A DNA stretch of 56,081 bases from an uncultured Kiritimatiellota bacterium (GTDB taxonomy: Bacteria; Verrucomicrobiota; Kiritimatiellia; RFP12; UBA1067), in contig CAKURH010000007.1 in the NCBI GenBank assembly GCA_934675625.1, positions 1 through 56,081 on the forward strand. Reading direction: 5' to 3'. The translations under genes and the position numbers were made by a program. The notes beneath the pieces are model-generated. The model was not told where the DNA came from. It saw nothing but the letters and a program-made list of their open reading frames with translations, and searched no databases. Below are positions 8,913-17,331 of the stretch, in pieces (position 1 is the first letter of the stretch; each line of letters begins with the position of its first letter).

Positions 8913-9368
8913 TTACGCCAGGCTCTTCAGCAACGCCGCGCACCCTTCGGCAACATCGTCGTAGGTCGCGTCGAAATTGCCAGTATACCACGGATCAGCG
9001 ATGTCGCGCGCCTGTCCGGCGAACCCCAGCAGCCGGTGGATCTTCGGGCGGTCTTCCGGATAGACGAGCCGCTTCAAGTCCGCGATGTTGTAGGCGTCCA
9101 TTCCGATGAGGAAATCGTATTCGCGCGCCTTCGCCGCCGTCAGGAGCCACGCCGCGCGCGGCGCAAAGGGAATGCCCTTCTCGCGCAGCTTGGCGCGCGT
9201 GCCCGGATGGATGTCGTTTCCAATCTCGTCCGTGTGCAACGCGGCGGATTCGACCTCGATGTCCGTGCGTCCCTCGCGGCGCACGAGGTCTTTCATGACG
9301 AACTCCGCCATCGGCGAGCGGCAGATGTTGCCGTGGCAAAGAAAGAGGATTTTCAAGGATGGCTTCAT
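8913..9368 (-). CDS. Low-molecular-weight protein tyrosine phosphatase
   Basis: A 151-aa cytosolic phosphatase. The P-loop CHGNICRS matches CX5R(S/T) near the N-terminus, and ADPWYTGNFDATYDDV near the C-terminus supplies the general-acid Asp. Length is normal for the family. I start it at 9368 (MKPSLKILFLCHGN), not at the upstream ATG, because TATAAT lies 7 nt before this codon within TTTGGTATAAT and no ribosome-binding site is present, so the mRNA is predicted to be leaderless. LMW-PTPs act on phosphotyrosine proteins, often capsule-related kinases, or arsenate; nothing here tells which. Confidence 0.9.
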   Translation of the reverse strand: MKPSLKILFLCHGNICRSPMAEFVMKDLVRREGRTDIEVESAALHTDEIGNDIHPGTRAKLREKGIPFAPRAAWLLTAAKAREYDFLIGMDAYNIADLKRLVYPEDRPKIHRLLGFAGQARDIADPWYTGNFDATYDDVAEGCAALLKSLA

Positions 9369-9375
9369 CGCCCGT

Positions 9376-9381
9376 ATTATA
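9376..9381 (-). promoter_or_regulatory. Leaderless-type -10 element of the LMW-PTP gene
   Basis: TATAAT in the context TTTGGTATAAT, with 7 nt between the hexamer and the ATG at 9368. With a normal -10 to start distance, transcription would begin at or beside the start codon. No clear -35 box is seen; the TTTGG may act as an extended -10. Confidence 0.6.
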
Positions 9382-9389
9382 CCAAACCT

Positions 9390-9420
9390 GGCGCCCGCCC
9401 ATCCGAACGGTGCGGGCGCC
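9390..9420 (-). terminator. GC-rich hairpin after the three-domain gene
   Basis: GGCGCCCGC (9390-9398) pairs with GCGGGCGCC (9412-9420), a perfect 9-bp stem and 13-nt loop, located between the stop at 9474 and the LMW-PTP promoter. No strong U-run follows, so termination is plausible but not certain. Confidence 0.4.
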
Positions 9421-9473
9421 CGGCATCGGTCAGGCGCGGTAGCCGCACTTCGGGCAGACGTCGTCCTTTCCAT

Positions 9474-12400
9474 TCATGGCTGGAGGAGCTCGGTGCAAAG
9501 CCACAGGAGCGGCGCCTGCCCGTGGGGATCGCCGTTGATGCGCTTCCGCTGAAGGTAATAGTCGCGGTCGTTGAAGGCCCCAGTGCCCATGCAGACGTCC
9601 GCAAGGTTCGCATGCTCGTCCAGCTTGCCGCAGAGCGCGCGATACGCCTTCCGCACCGCCGCGCCGTACTGAGACGGGAGCCATCCGCGATTCACGCCGA
9701 CCGCGAACGCATACGCGAACATCGCCGTGCAGGACGTCTCCGGCCAAGCCTCCGGGTCGCCCACCAGCTGCCCCCAGAAACCGTCCGCCCGCTGCGTCTC
9801 CAGCAGCTTGCCCATCATCAGGTAGTAGCCCCTGAAGATGCGCGCACGATACGCGCTGTCTTCGGGAAGCTCCCTGAGCATCATCGCCATGCCGACGGCC
9901 ATCCAGCCCGCGCCGCGCCCCCACACATACGGCACGCCCTTCGCGTGGTTGAAGAGGCCGCGGTTCGGGCCGTCCTTCAGCTGAAGCTCGTCCAGATACA
10001 GGCACATCTCGCGCGCCGTCCGCTCCAGATACTTGCGGTCGCCCGACGCGGCGAACGCGCGCGTCTGCAAGGCGATGATCATGTACATGTCGTCGATCCA
10101 CAGCCGCGTCTGCGGCGTGTAGCCCCGTTTCCAGTAGGCCAGTTCGGTCGCGTAGTCGAGATTGTGCTCCTTCGCCGTGTCCAGCAGCCACTTCGGATAG
10201 GTGCGCTCGTGGTCGTCCGGGAGCGGCTTCTCCCACTGTCCGTCGGCATAGCGGTCGCCCATCGCCCGCGCACGCGGATCCTTCGTCCGCGCATAGACGG
10301 CGTAGGGCAACGCGCCGAAGACGTAGTAGTCGACGTGCTTGGCGACCGAGACGTGGTCGGCGCGCCGTCCGCCCGGATAGTAGTCCTCGAACCGCTTCAG
10401 CAGCTCGCGTTCAAGCGCGACCTCGCCCGTCAGGGCCGTGAAGTCGATTGCCGTCGCCCAGAGGCTCACGTTCGCGTACTGGAGCGACACGCCGTCGCCA
10501 TACTGTCCGTCGAAGCCCTTCGGCATGTAGCGCTCGGCGTCCGTCGAGAGGAACTGGCGGACGATCCGACTGCCGACCGTCTTCGGGTCCAGTCCGTCCG
10601 GCCAATCCGCCGCCGGCTCTCGTTCGCCCAGCAGCACCTCGATCACCGGCACCGCGACATCCGGCTTGACGACCGGCAGGTCGAAGTCATGCGCCTCGTC
10701 GTCGCGGTCGTCCCCCGTATACCCGGAGTAGTAGTGCCGCCGGACGACGCGGACTTCCGACCCGTCGTGCAGGAACCGCGCGAGGCGGACGCGCTTGGCG
10801 AACGGACAGGCCAGCTTGCCGGTCGGATACTCCGTCAGCGCGACATAGAGGCGTTCGGTCGCGGGGCTGTAGGTCAAGACCGTGCCGGGCGGCGCGGCAA
10901 ACTCGGCCGGAGCCTCCGTACAGCCGTAGACGGCCTTCGCATTGAGCCCCATCCATCGGGCGAGCGCCTCCAGCCGATCCGTCGCCCGCGCGTCAAAACG
11001 GCCGCGCGCGTCCGGGCCGACGTTCAGGATGAGGTTTCCGCCGTGCGCGACCGTGCCGACCAGCATCGAGATCAGCTGCTCCGCGCTCTTCCACGTCGCC
11101 TCGTCCCGATAGTAGCCCCACGAGCCCGAAAACGTCTGGCAGGTCTCCCACGGCACGCGCACACCGTCCTTGCGCGGCCACGCCGGGACGCGACACTGCT
11201 CCGGCGTGATGAAGTCCCAGCCGCCCGCCGTGTCGTTGAGATCCAGCCGGTTGTCGATGATGATGCCGGGCTGCAGCTCGCGCGCCAGCTGCACGAGGCC
11301 GACCGAGTCCCAGTCGCGCCAGCCCTTGCCGAACGGCAGCGGATAGGAGAAGTCGAACCAGATGACGTCAATCTTGCCGTATTTCGTCAGCAGTTCGCGC
11401 GTCTGGTCTTTCATGTAGGCGCGATACTTCGCCATGTCGCGTCCGACGTTCGCCGCCGCGTAGCTGTCCGCGTCAAGCGTCTGCGGACGGCGCGGATGGT
11501 TGCGGTCAACCGTAAAGTCGGCGTGGTGCCAGTCGATCAGCGAGTAGTAGAGGCCGACGCGAATCCCCTCCGCACGAAAGGCCTCCACGAACTCCTTCAG
11601 CAGATCCCGTCCGAACGGCGTGTTCGTGATCTTGTAGTCCGTGAAAGCCGAATCCCACAGGCAGAAGCCCTCGTGGTGCTTGGCCGTCAGGACGACATAG
11701 CGCATGCCGGCCTCGCGCGCACGGCGCGCCCAGGCCCGCGCGTCGAGGAGATCCGGGTCGAACGCCTCGAAATAGCGGTCGTAGTCCTTGTCGAGCATCC
11801 GCTCCTCGGTCTTCACCCACTCATGCCGAGCCGGGATCGCGTAGAGCCCGAAATGGATGAACATCCCGAAGCGCGCGTCCGTCCACCACGCCATGCGCGC
11901 GGCCTTCGCCTCCGGCGATTCGATCGGCAGCTCCGCCTTCTCCCGAATCACGTCCGGCACCGGCGTCCGAACGTCTTCAAGCTTCAGGTTCGGGATGAGC
12001 ATGCCGTCCGCGAGGAGGGTCGCCTGCAGCTCGCGGATGGCGGTCTCCGCCAGTCGGCGCGGCGTCAGGCCACGTGCGGCGCAGAGCGCGGCGGCCGTGC
12101 CGACGGCCTGTCCCTCGATGGCGCACGTCGCGCCGACGCGCGTCGACCCCAAGGCCAAGTGCGTCACGGAAATGTCGCGTCCGGCCATGAGCAGGTTGGG
12201 AACGTCTTTCGAGTAGAGCGCACGGAACGGGATCGAGTAGATCGGCACCTTGCGCGGCGTGATGCCCTTGCCCCAGCCGTTCGAATCGACGCTCTGCATC
12301 CCCAAAACGTCATGCACGTCGAGTCCCCAGCCGCCGTAGGCGACGCGGTCGTCGAACATTCGTCCGGCCAGCAGGTCGTTGGCCGTCAGCACGACGTCTC

Positions 12401-13868
12401 CGACCAGACGGCGGGACTCGCGGCGCCCGTTGACGAGCGGCACGGACACGAGCTCGGCCCGCCGCGCCTGTGCCGCAAGGGGCGATTTGTTCTTGAGCCA
12501 GCCCCAGTAGGCGAAGTTGTAGCGGATCAGCTCGTCCCGCGCCTCCTCGCCCGCCATCAGGTCATCGACGGATTGCGGATGCTCCAGCCACCACGGCGAG
12601 CCGAGGCTTGTCGGACGGCGCGTGAAGCCGTCGGGCAGGACATTCGCCCAAGCTGGCATCTCGAACGGCACATCCGTCTCACGCATCTCGAAGCGGTAGT
12701 TTCGCAGACAGCCGCTCATCGTGAGGCCGTCCGCCTCCGCCGGCGCCAGGTCGTTCGGCTCGCCGAACTCGGACGCGGCCTCACGCCCCATCCGATACGA
12801 CGCACCCGCGTAATAGCCAAGCCATCCGTCGCCCGTGGAATCGATGAACATCTTGCCGCACAGGCGGATGCGCGCACCCGTCAGCACGTGGTGCGCCTCG
12901 GCGAAACGGATCTCCCGTTCCCGTCCCGCCGCGCGGCTGGGCGCATCCGTCCCGACGACGCGCAGGTTCGAGAAGACGACGAGGTTCGTCTCGCCGGCGA
13001 CGAGGCGGTCGGCCGCCGCCGAGAGCCCCCGTTCGCCCGGACGCTTCAAGGCATTCCACTCGCGGACGATGCCGCGCTCCGTCCACGACTTGTCGTGGTG
13101 AAACGACGCCGCGCCACCTGTGCCGATGCCGATTTCCGACGAGCAGTTGCCGCCCAGTACCGCGCGATCGTTGACAAGAGCCGTCCGTACGCCGTGCCGC
13201 GCGGCCGCGACTGCCGCGCAGAGTCCGGCAGGGCCCGCGCCGACGACCACGACGTCGAACGTCTCCGTCTCGGCCGGCGGAGGCTGCGGACGACAGGCCG
13301 CGCGCAGCTCTTCAGTCTGCGCGTCAGACGGCTTCGCCTTCAGGTCGTCCGTCAGGAGAATCGCGTCGCAGCGCGCAAACGCGCCGCTCAGGTCGTCCAG
13401 CGCCAGCTCGTGTCCTCCCGCCGCCAAGTCCGCCTCGCCGGCCTTCTCCCATGTCCAGCCGCGCCGACCGGACGCGCCGAGAACCTGCGGCAGACGTTGC
13501 CCGTCCAGCGCCAGCGCGAAGCGTCCGGGGTGGTGTTCCGGCAACCAGTCCTTCGTGCGCGCCCACACCGCGAACCGTCCGCCTTTCGGCACATCGAACG
13601 TCGTCTTCGCCGCGCCAATCGGCTTCAGGACGCCGGGCGCAATCAGGTAGGCCGATCCCATCAGGTGCGTGAACTGCGTCTCGACCTGCCACGCACCCCT
13701 GTCGGCGAAATCCTCCGCCTCAATCCAGATGCGCGTAGCCGCCGTGCACGATGCGTCCGCTGCGAGAGCCGTGTTTGAGAGGCACCTGCCAGCGAGCAAC
13801 GAAACACTGACGGTGACCGCCCGCGCGAGTGTCCGAACCGGCTGGATCTTCATTTTCTTCCTGTTCAT
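9474..13868 (-). CDS. Exported three-domain protein: FAD-dependent oxidoreductase / GH29 alpha-L-fucosidase-like / GH105-like glycosidase
   Basis: A roughly 1464-aa protein with a signal peptide. Residues about 45-180 look like a carbohydrate-binding beta-sandwich. FDVVVVGAGPAGLCAA (near 207) opens an FAD-dependent oxidoreductase domain, continuing through GGNCSSEIG and ending near SVTHLALGSTRVGATCAIEG. A GH29-like barrel follows (ARFGMFIHFGLY, VVLTAKHHEGFCLWDS, VIWFDFSY with the presumed Asp nucleophile). The last third is GH105-like (LWIDDMYM, WGRGAGWMAVGMAM), a family removing unsaturated rhamnogalacturonyl ends. The start at 13868 is favoured because AGGAG sits 10 nt upstream; 13877 is possible. 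It follows the esterase gene by 27 nt. The combination suggests stepwise attack on a fucosylated pectin-like glycan. Natural fusion is likely since one frame stays open throughout. Confidence 0.8.
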   Translation of the reverse strand: MNRKKMKIQPVRTLARAVTVSVSLLAGRCLSNTALAADASCTAATRIWIEAEDFADRGAWQVETQFTHLMGSAYLIAPGVLKPIGAAKTTFDVPKGGRFAVWARTKDWLPEHHPGRFALALDGQRLPQVLGASGRRGWTWEKAGEADLAAGGHELALDDLSGAFARCDAILLTDDLKAKPSDAQTEELRAACRPQPPPAETETFDVVVVGAGPAGLCAAVAAARHGVRTALVNDRAVLGGNCSSEIGIGTGGAASFHHDKSWTERGIVREWNALKRPGERGLSAAADRLVAGETNLVVFSNLRVVGTDAPSRAAGREREIRFAEAHHVLTGARIRLCGKMFIDSTGDGWLGYYAGASYRMGREAASEFGEPNDLAPAEADGLTMSGCLRNYRFEMRETDVPFEMPAWANVLPDGFTRRPTSLGSPWWLEHPQSVDDLMAGEEARDELIRYNFAYWGWLKNKSPLAAQARRAELVSVPLVNGRRESRRLVGDVVLTANDLLAGRMFDDRVAYGGWGLDVHDVLGMQSVDSNGWGKGITPRKVPIYSIPFRALYSKDVPNLLMAGRDISVTHLALGSTRVGATCAIEGQAVGTAAALCAARGLTPRRLAETAIRELQATLLADGMLIPNLKLEDVRTPVPDVIREKAELPIESPEAKAARMAWWTDARFGMFIHFGLYAIPARHEWVKTEERMLDKDYDRYFEAFDPDLLDARAWARRAREAGMRYVVLTAKHHEGFCLWDSAFTDYKITNTPFGRDLLKEFVEAFRAEGIRVGLYYSLIDWHHADFTVDRNHPRRPQTLDADSYAAANVGRDMAKYRAYMKDQTRELLTKYGKIDVIWFDFSYPLPFGKGWRDWDSVGLVQLARELQPGIIIDNRLDLNDTAGGWDFITPEQCRVPAWPRKDGVRVPWETCQTFSGSWGYYRDEATWKSAEQLISMLVGTVAHGGNLILNVGPDARGRFDARATDRLEALARWMGLNAKAVYGCTEAPAEFAAPPGTVLTYSPATERLYVALTEYPTGKLACPFAKRVRLARFLHDGSEVRVVRRHYYSGYTGDDRDDEAHDFDLPVVKPDVAVPVIEVLLGEREPAADWPDGLDPKTVGSRIVRQFLSTDAERYMPKGFDGQYGDGVSLQYANVSLWATAIDFTALTGEVALERELLKRFEDYYPGGRRADHVSVAKHVDYYVFGALPYAVYARTKDPRARAMGDRYADGQWEKPLPDDHERTYPKWLLDTAKEHNLDYATELAYWKRGYTPQTRLWIDDMYMIIALQTRAFAASGDRKYLERTAREMCLYLDELQLKDGPNRGLFNHAKGVPYVWGRGAGWMAVGMAMMLRELPEDSAYRARIFRGYYLMMGKLLETQRADGFWGQLVGDPEAWPETSCTAMFAYAFAVGVNRGWLPSQYGAAVRKAYRALCGKLDEHANLADVCMGTGAFNDRDYYLQRKRINGDPHGQAPLLWLCTELLQP

Positions 13869-13895
13869 GTCGTTCATTCTCCTGTTCTCAATTCG

Positions 13896-16800
13896 TCATT
13901 TCGGTTCAAAGGACAGTGGATTGTCGGTCAGCACAAGGCCGTCCAGAACAAGGCCGCCGCGATTCTGCCGGAGGCGGATCACGTGACGCCCCGCCGTCAG
14001 GTCGAGCCAGCAGTGGCGACCGCCGCCATGCAGCGTCTTCGTGTCGGTCGTGAGCAGCGTCCAAAACGGATACGCCGCGTTTTCCTGACGCGACGGCACA
14101 AACGCGCCGCCATCGACCGAGACGTCGATCCAGCCCCAGTTCTTCGCGTGGATCATCGGATAATACCGTCCCGCCTTCGGCACGTCGAAGGTAAATTCCA
14201 GCGGACGTTCCTTGTCCAGCGCACGGAAGACGCCCTCCGCGGCCTCCGGCGCGTAAAGGGCGACGTCGCCGGGCTTCTCCGCACGATAAGGCGGCACGAA
14301 ATCCGTCTCGGCGTAGAGCGTGACGGCGCGCGACAGGCCGTCGGGCGTGCGGACGAGAAAGACGCCGCGATACTGGCGGCGACCGTCCATCTTCTGCGCG
14401 TCCAGCGAAACGGTGAACGCCCGTTCTTCGCCCGGCGCAAGCGTGCCTGCCGCCGGCGCGACCGTGAACCAGTCCATGTCCGCCGGCTTGACGACCGTAA
14501 ACGGCACCGGCGCGGCCGTGTCCTTCGCGCAGGTGGCCTTGAACGTGAGCGTCGCCGGCGTCACGTGGCCCGCCGCGACCTTGATGCCCGAGAAGCGTAC
14601 GCGATCCAGCACAAACGGCACGGGACGACGGGGAATGCCCGGATCCAGCTCGGCCTCCGCGACGGTCGCGCCCAGGACATTCCTCGCGGACATCGAGCGC
14701 GGCGATTCCGAAAGGCGCGCAATCGTCTGTCCGCCACAGAAGATGTTGTCACGGACGACGGAACTCAGCGTCGGCATCATGACGATGCCCGTGCCCTTGC
14801 CCCAGAAGAGGTTCTTCTCCACGAACGTCCGCGCGTCAGGTCCGTGATCGCCGCCGCCCGTCTTGACGGTCTGCCCCGCCATTCCGAACTCTTCGCACAT
14901 TGACGTGAAGGCGTTGCGCATCACATACGACGGTCCCATCATGCAGCCCTGAACGGACACGCCGACGAGCGCACTCTCGAAGCGGTTGTCGAAGCAGCGC
15001 ACATTGCGCTGTCCGCCGTCCAGCTCGATGCAGTCGTCGTTCGCGAAGGCCATGAAGTTTCCGTAGACGTCGCTGTCCCGGTTGAGGCCGCCGTCCGCGT
15101 CGAAGTTGCCGAGGCTTTCCACGCAGTCGTTGAAGCGGTGCGCGTCGGAGCCGGTGAAGTCGCACCAGCGGATGACCGTGCCCTCGCAGGGAATGCCCGC
15201 CACGACCGCTTCGGGCCCGGCGGGATGCGAATAGAACCAGCTGTTGGCGCGCCCGCGCGGGTCGTGGATCCAACAGCGTTCGATGACCGTGTCTCGCGCG
15301 CCCGCGCCAATCGCGATCGCCCCGTCGAAGTTGACGAGCTCGCCCTTCGCGTCATACAGCATGCCGCTGTCGTCAAACTTCGGCATCCCCGTGCGCCCCC
15401 AGCGCGAGAGGTCGCAGTTGAGGATGCGAACGGCGCGCGTGTCCGACAGCGTGATGATGCTCCGCGCGCCAGACCCGCGAACCGTGAAGCCGTCCAGAAT
15501 GACATGTTCCGCCCCGTCAAGGACAAAGGCCGGCGACGCGTCGTCCCGGTAGTCCAGCTCAAAGCCCGGCTCCGGCACATAGCGGATCCAGCCGCCCGGC
15601 GTGCCCTTGTCGGCGATGCGCACCGGGAAGCGCGTCGTCTTTCCCAGCGTGACGGTCTTCGCAACCGTGACGGCACTCGACCAGGTGCGAAAGGCCGCCG
15701 CCGCAAGCACCTTCCCCTGCGACAGGATGCGGACTTCATAGTCGGCGTTCTCCTCCAAGTCCACGAGCGACGCGCGATACGCCGCATTGTGGCGGAAGAA
15801 CGGGAAGTCGACGCCCGTCAGGGAACGCCACGTGCCGCCGCGCTTCCGCCACGCGAGCGACGCGCCGGGCCGTTCCTCCTTCGTGCCGTAGCTGACGCCG
15901 CACGAGACGAAGGTCGGCTTCAGCGCCAACTCGCCTTCAAGCTCCGTCACGGCAAACGTGAAGTCCTTGCGGTGCGGCCAGCGCGGCGTAAACGGATGCG
16001 TCGACGCCTGAATCCACGTGATTGACTTGCGGCACGGCAACGCGTTGTAGAGACAGGCCACGCCTTCGGGCGGACACGTGTAGTCGCCCAGCCCCGCACG
16101 CGAGATGACGGCGACGGCGTTCCGCGACACCCGCTTGCCGAAGTTCACGGTGTCGAAATACCCCATCGACGACGTCCACTGCACGCCCCAGTTCTTGCGG
16201 TTCCGCCCCTGAACGTCATGCCCGCCGATGTTGCAGCACCACGGCACGAGAATCTCCAGGCGCGTCACGGCCGCATCGAGTCCCGCCGCCCAGACGGACT
16301 GCATGCCGCCCTGACTGCCGCCGCTCGCCGTCAGGTCTGCTCCGTTCCATTCCGGCAGCGCCTTGAGATAGTCCATCGCACGCTGGACGCGATAGGCCAT
16401 GCCGAGGAAATAGGCGTTCGTCGGCGACCGATGCTCGTCAGCCGAAAGCGCGTAGCGATCCAGCCCCTTCGCATCCTTCGGCTGCACATTCTGCGCGGCC
16501 CAGGCGTCGAAATCCGCGTCGGCCAGCCCCAGCGGCGCGCCGTGCGCATTGATGTGAAGGACGATTTCCTTGCCGCCGCCCTCGCCGTTCCAGACGACGC
16601 GCTGATTGTAGACGCCGTAGCCGTCGAAGACCGCGCGCGCCGGATAGCGCTTCGTCGCCGAGGCGTCGCGCGGCAGATAGAGGTAGCCCGTGACCGGGCG
16701 ACCGCCCGCGCACGGAATCGCCACCCGAAAGCCCAACGGCCCGCCCGCGCTCGTCCGAACCGGCTCACGGCACGCCGTGACATCGAACGGCACAGCGTCG

Positions 16801-17309
16801 AGTTCGGCACGCCGATCTTTCCAGAATGCGTCAAAGTCCGCCGGTTCAGGCACGGCCTCCAGCTTCTCAGGCTCGACGGCCGCGCCGCCGTCGAACTCAA
16901 TGCCCGTGTCGTAGTAAAGCCGCTTCCCCGGTTTCAGGAAGTGGCGACCGTCCTTCCCGATGACGTAGGCGTTCACGCGCACGAATCCCGGCTTCGACAG
17001 CGACGTGCGAATCACCAGCGGTTCGGGACGCGCCAGGATCGGCGCAATCCCGTTCGTGACCGACCCGTCGTCGCCCGTCGCCCGCCAGCGAATGCGGTAT
17101 TCGCCTTCGGGGACAGGCCCCTCAACCTTGTCCAAGACCAGGAGGAAGACCATCTCCTCTCCCGGACGATAGGACAGCGCATCCTTATCGCATTGCCCGG
17201 CGAGAATCGCATTGTCCAGTGCGCCGGCGAATCCAACGAAACCGAAGGTCAGCGTCGCCAACCCCGTGAAAAGGGCGAGCCACCCGCCTCGCATCCAACT
17301 GCTCTTCAT
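13896..17309 (-). CDS. Secreted CE7-like acetyl esterase fused to a right-handed beta-helix
   Basis: A 1137-aa exported protein. After the signal peptide and a beta-sandwich, residues 150-480 form an acetyl-xylan-esterase (CE7-like) alpha/beta-hydrolase: GGSQGG with S332 as nucleophile, a likely Asp in RAGLGDYTCPP, and the His in ASTHPFTPRWPH. Residues about 540-880 form a parallel beta-helix with stacked VILDGFTVRG, VRILNCDLSR and DVYGNFMAFAN turns, the fold of pectate lyases and GH28. The C-terminal 200 residues resemble a beta-sandwich ligand-binding module. The ribosome-binding site is AAAGGAAAACAG. It lies 22 nt after the beta-helix gene in the operon driven by promoter B. It may deacetylate and then bind or cut pectin; helix activity is unproven. 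Confidence 0.75.
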   Translation of the reverse strand: MKSSWMRGGWLALFTGLATLTFGFVGFAGALDNAILAGQCDKDALSYRPGEEMVFLLVLDKVEGPVPEGEYRIRWRATGDDGSVTNGIAPILARPEPLVIRTSLSKPGFVRVNAYVIGKDGRHFLKPGKRLYYDTGIEFDGGAAVEPEKLEAVPEPADFDAFWKDRRAELDAVPFDVTACREPVRTSAGGPLGFRVAIPCAGGRPVTGYLYLPRDASATKRYPARAVFDGYGVYNQRVVWNGEGGGKEIVLHINAHGAPLGLADADFDAWAAQNVQPKDAKGLDRYALSADEHRSPTNAYFLGMAYRVQRAMDYLKALPEWNGADLTASGGSQGGMQSVWAAGLDAAVTRLEILVPWCCNIGGHDVQGRNRKNWGVQWTSSMGYFDTVNFGKRVSRNAVAVISRAGLGDYTCPPEGVACLYNALPCRKSITWIQASTHPFTPRWPHRKDFTFAVTELEGELALKPTFVSCGVSYGTKEERPGASLAWRKRGGTWRSLTGVDFPFFRHNAAYRASLVDLEENADYEVRILSQGKVLAAAAFRTWSSAVTVAKTVTLGKTTRFPVRIADKGTPGGWIRYVPEPGFELDYRDDASPAFVLDGAEHVILDGFTVRGSGARSIITLSDTRAVRILNCDLSRWGRTGMPKFDDSGMLYDAKGELVNFDGAIAIGAGARDTVIERCWIHDPRGRANSWFYSHPAGPEAVVAGIPCEGTVIRWCDFTGSDAHRFNDCVESLGNFDADGGLNRDSDVYGNFMAFANDDCIELDGGQRNVRCFDNRFESALVGVSVQGCMMGPSYVMRNAFTSMCEEFGMAGQTVKTGGGDHGPDARTFVEKNLFWGKGTGIVMMPTLSSVVRDNIFCGGQTIARLSESPRSMSARNVLGATVAEAELDPGIPRRPVPFVLDRVRFSGIKVAAGHVTPATLTFKATCAKDTAAPVPFTVVKPADMDWFTVAPAAGTLAPGEERAFTVSLDAQKMDGRRQYRGVFLVRTPDGLSRAVTLYAETDFVPPYRAEKPGDVALYAPEAAEGVFRALDKERPLEFTFDVPKAGRYYPMIHAKNWGWIDVSVDGGAFVPSRQENAAYPFWTLLTTDTKTLHGGGRHCWLDLTAGRHVIRLRQNRGGLVLDGLVLTDNPLSFEPK

Positions 17310-17331
17310 CTGTTTTCCTTTCTCTTGCTGT

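Noticed and set aside
9430..9477. 15-codon peptide with CPKCGYRA overlapping the end of the three-domain gene
   Set aside because: Zinc-ribbon-like but too short and without a ribosome-binding site; possibly a relic.
9036..13778. 1580-codon open frame on the + strand
   Set aside because: It lies opposite the three-domain gene, is rich in Arg/Ala/Val, and has no recognisable domain or start signal. It is a GC-rich mirror frame.
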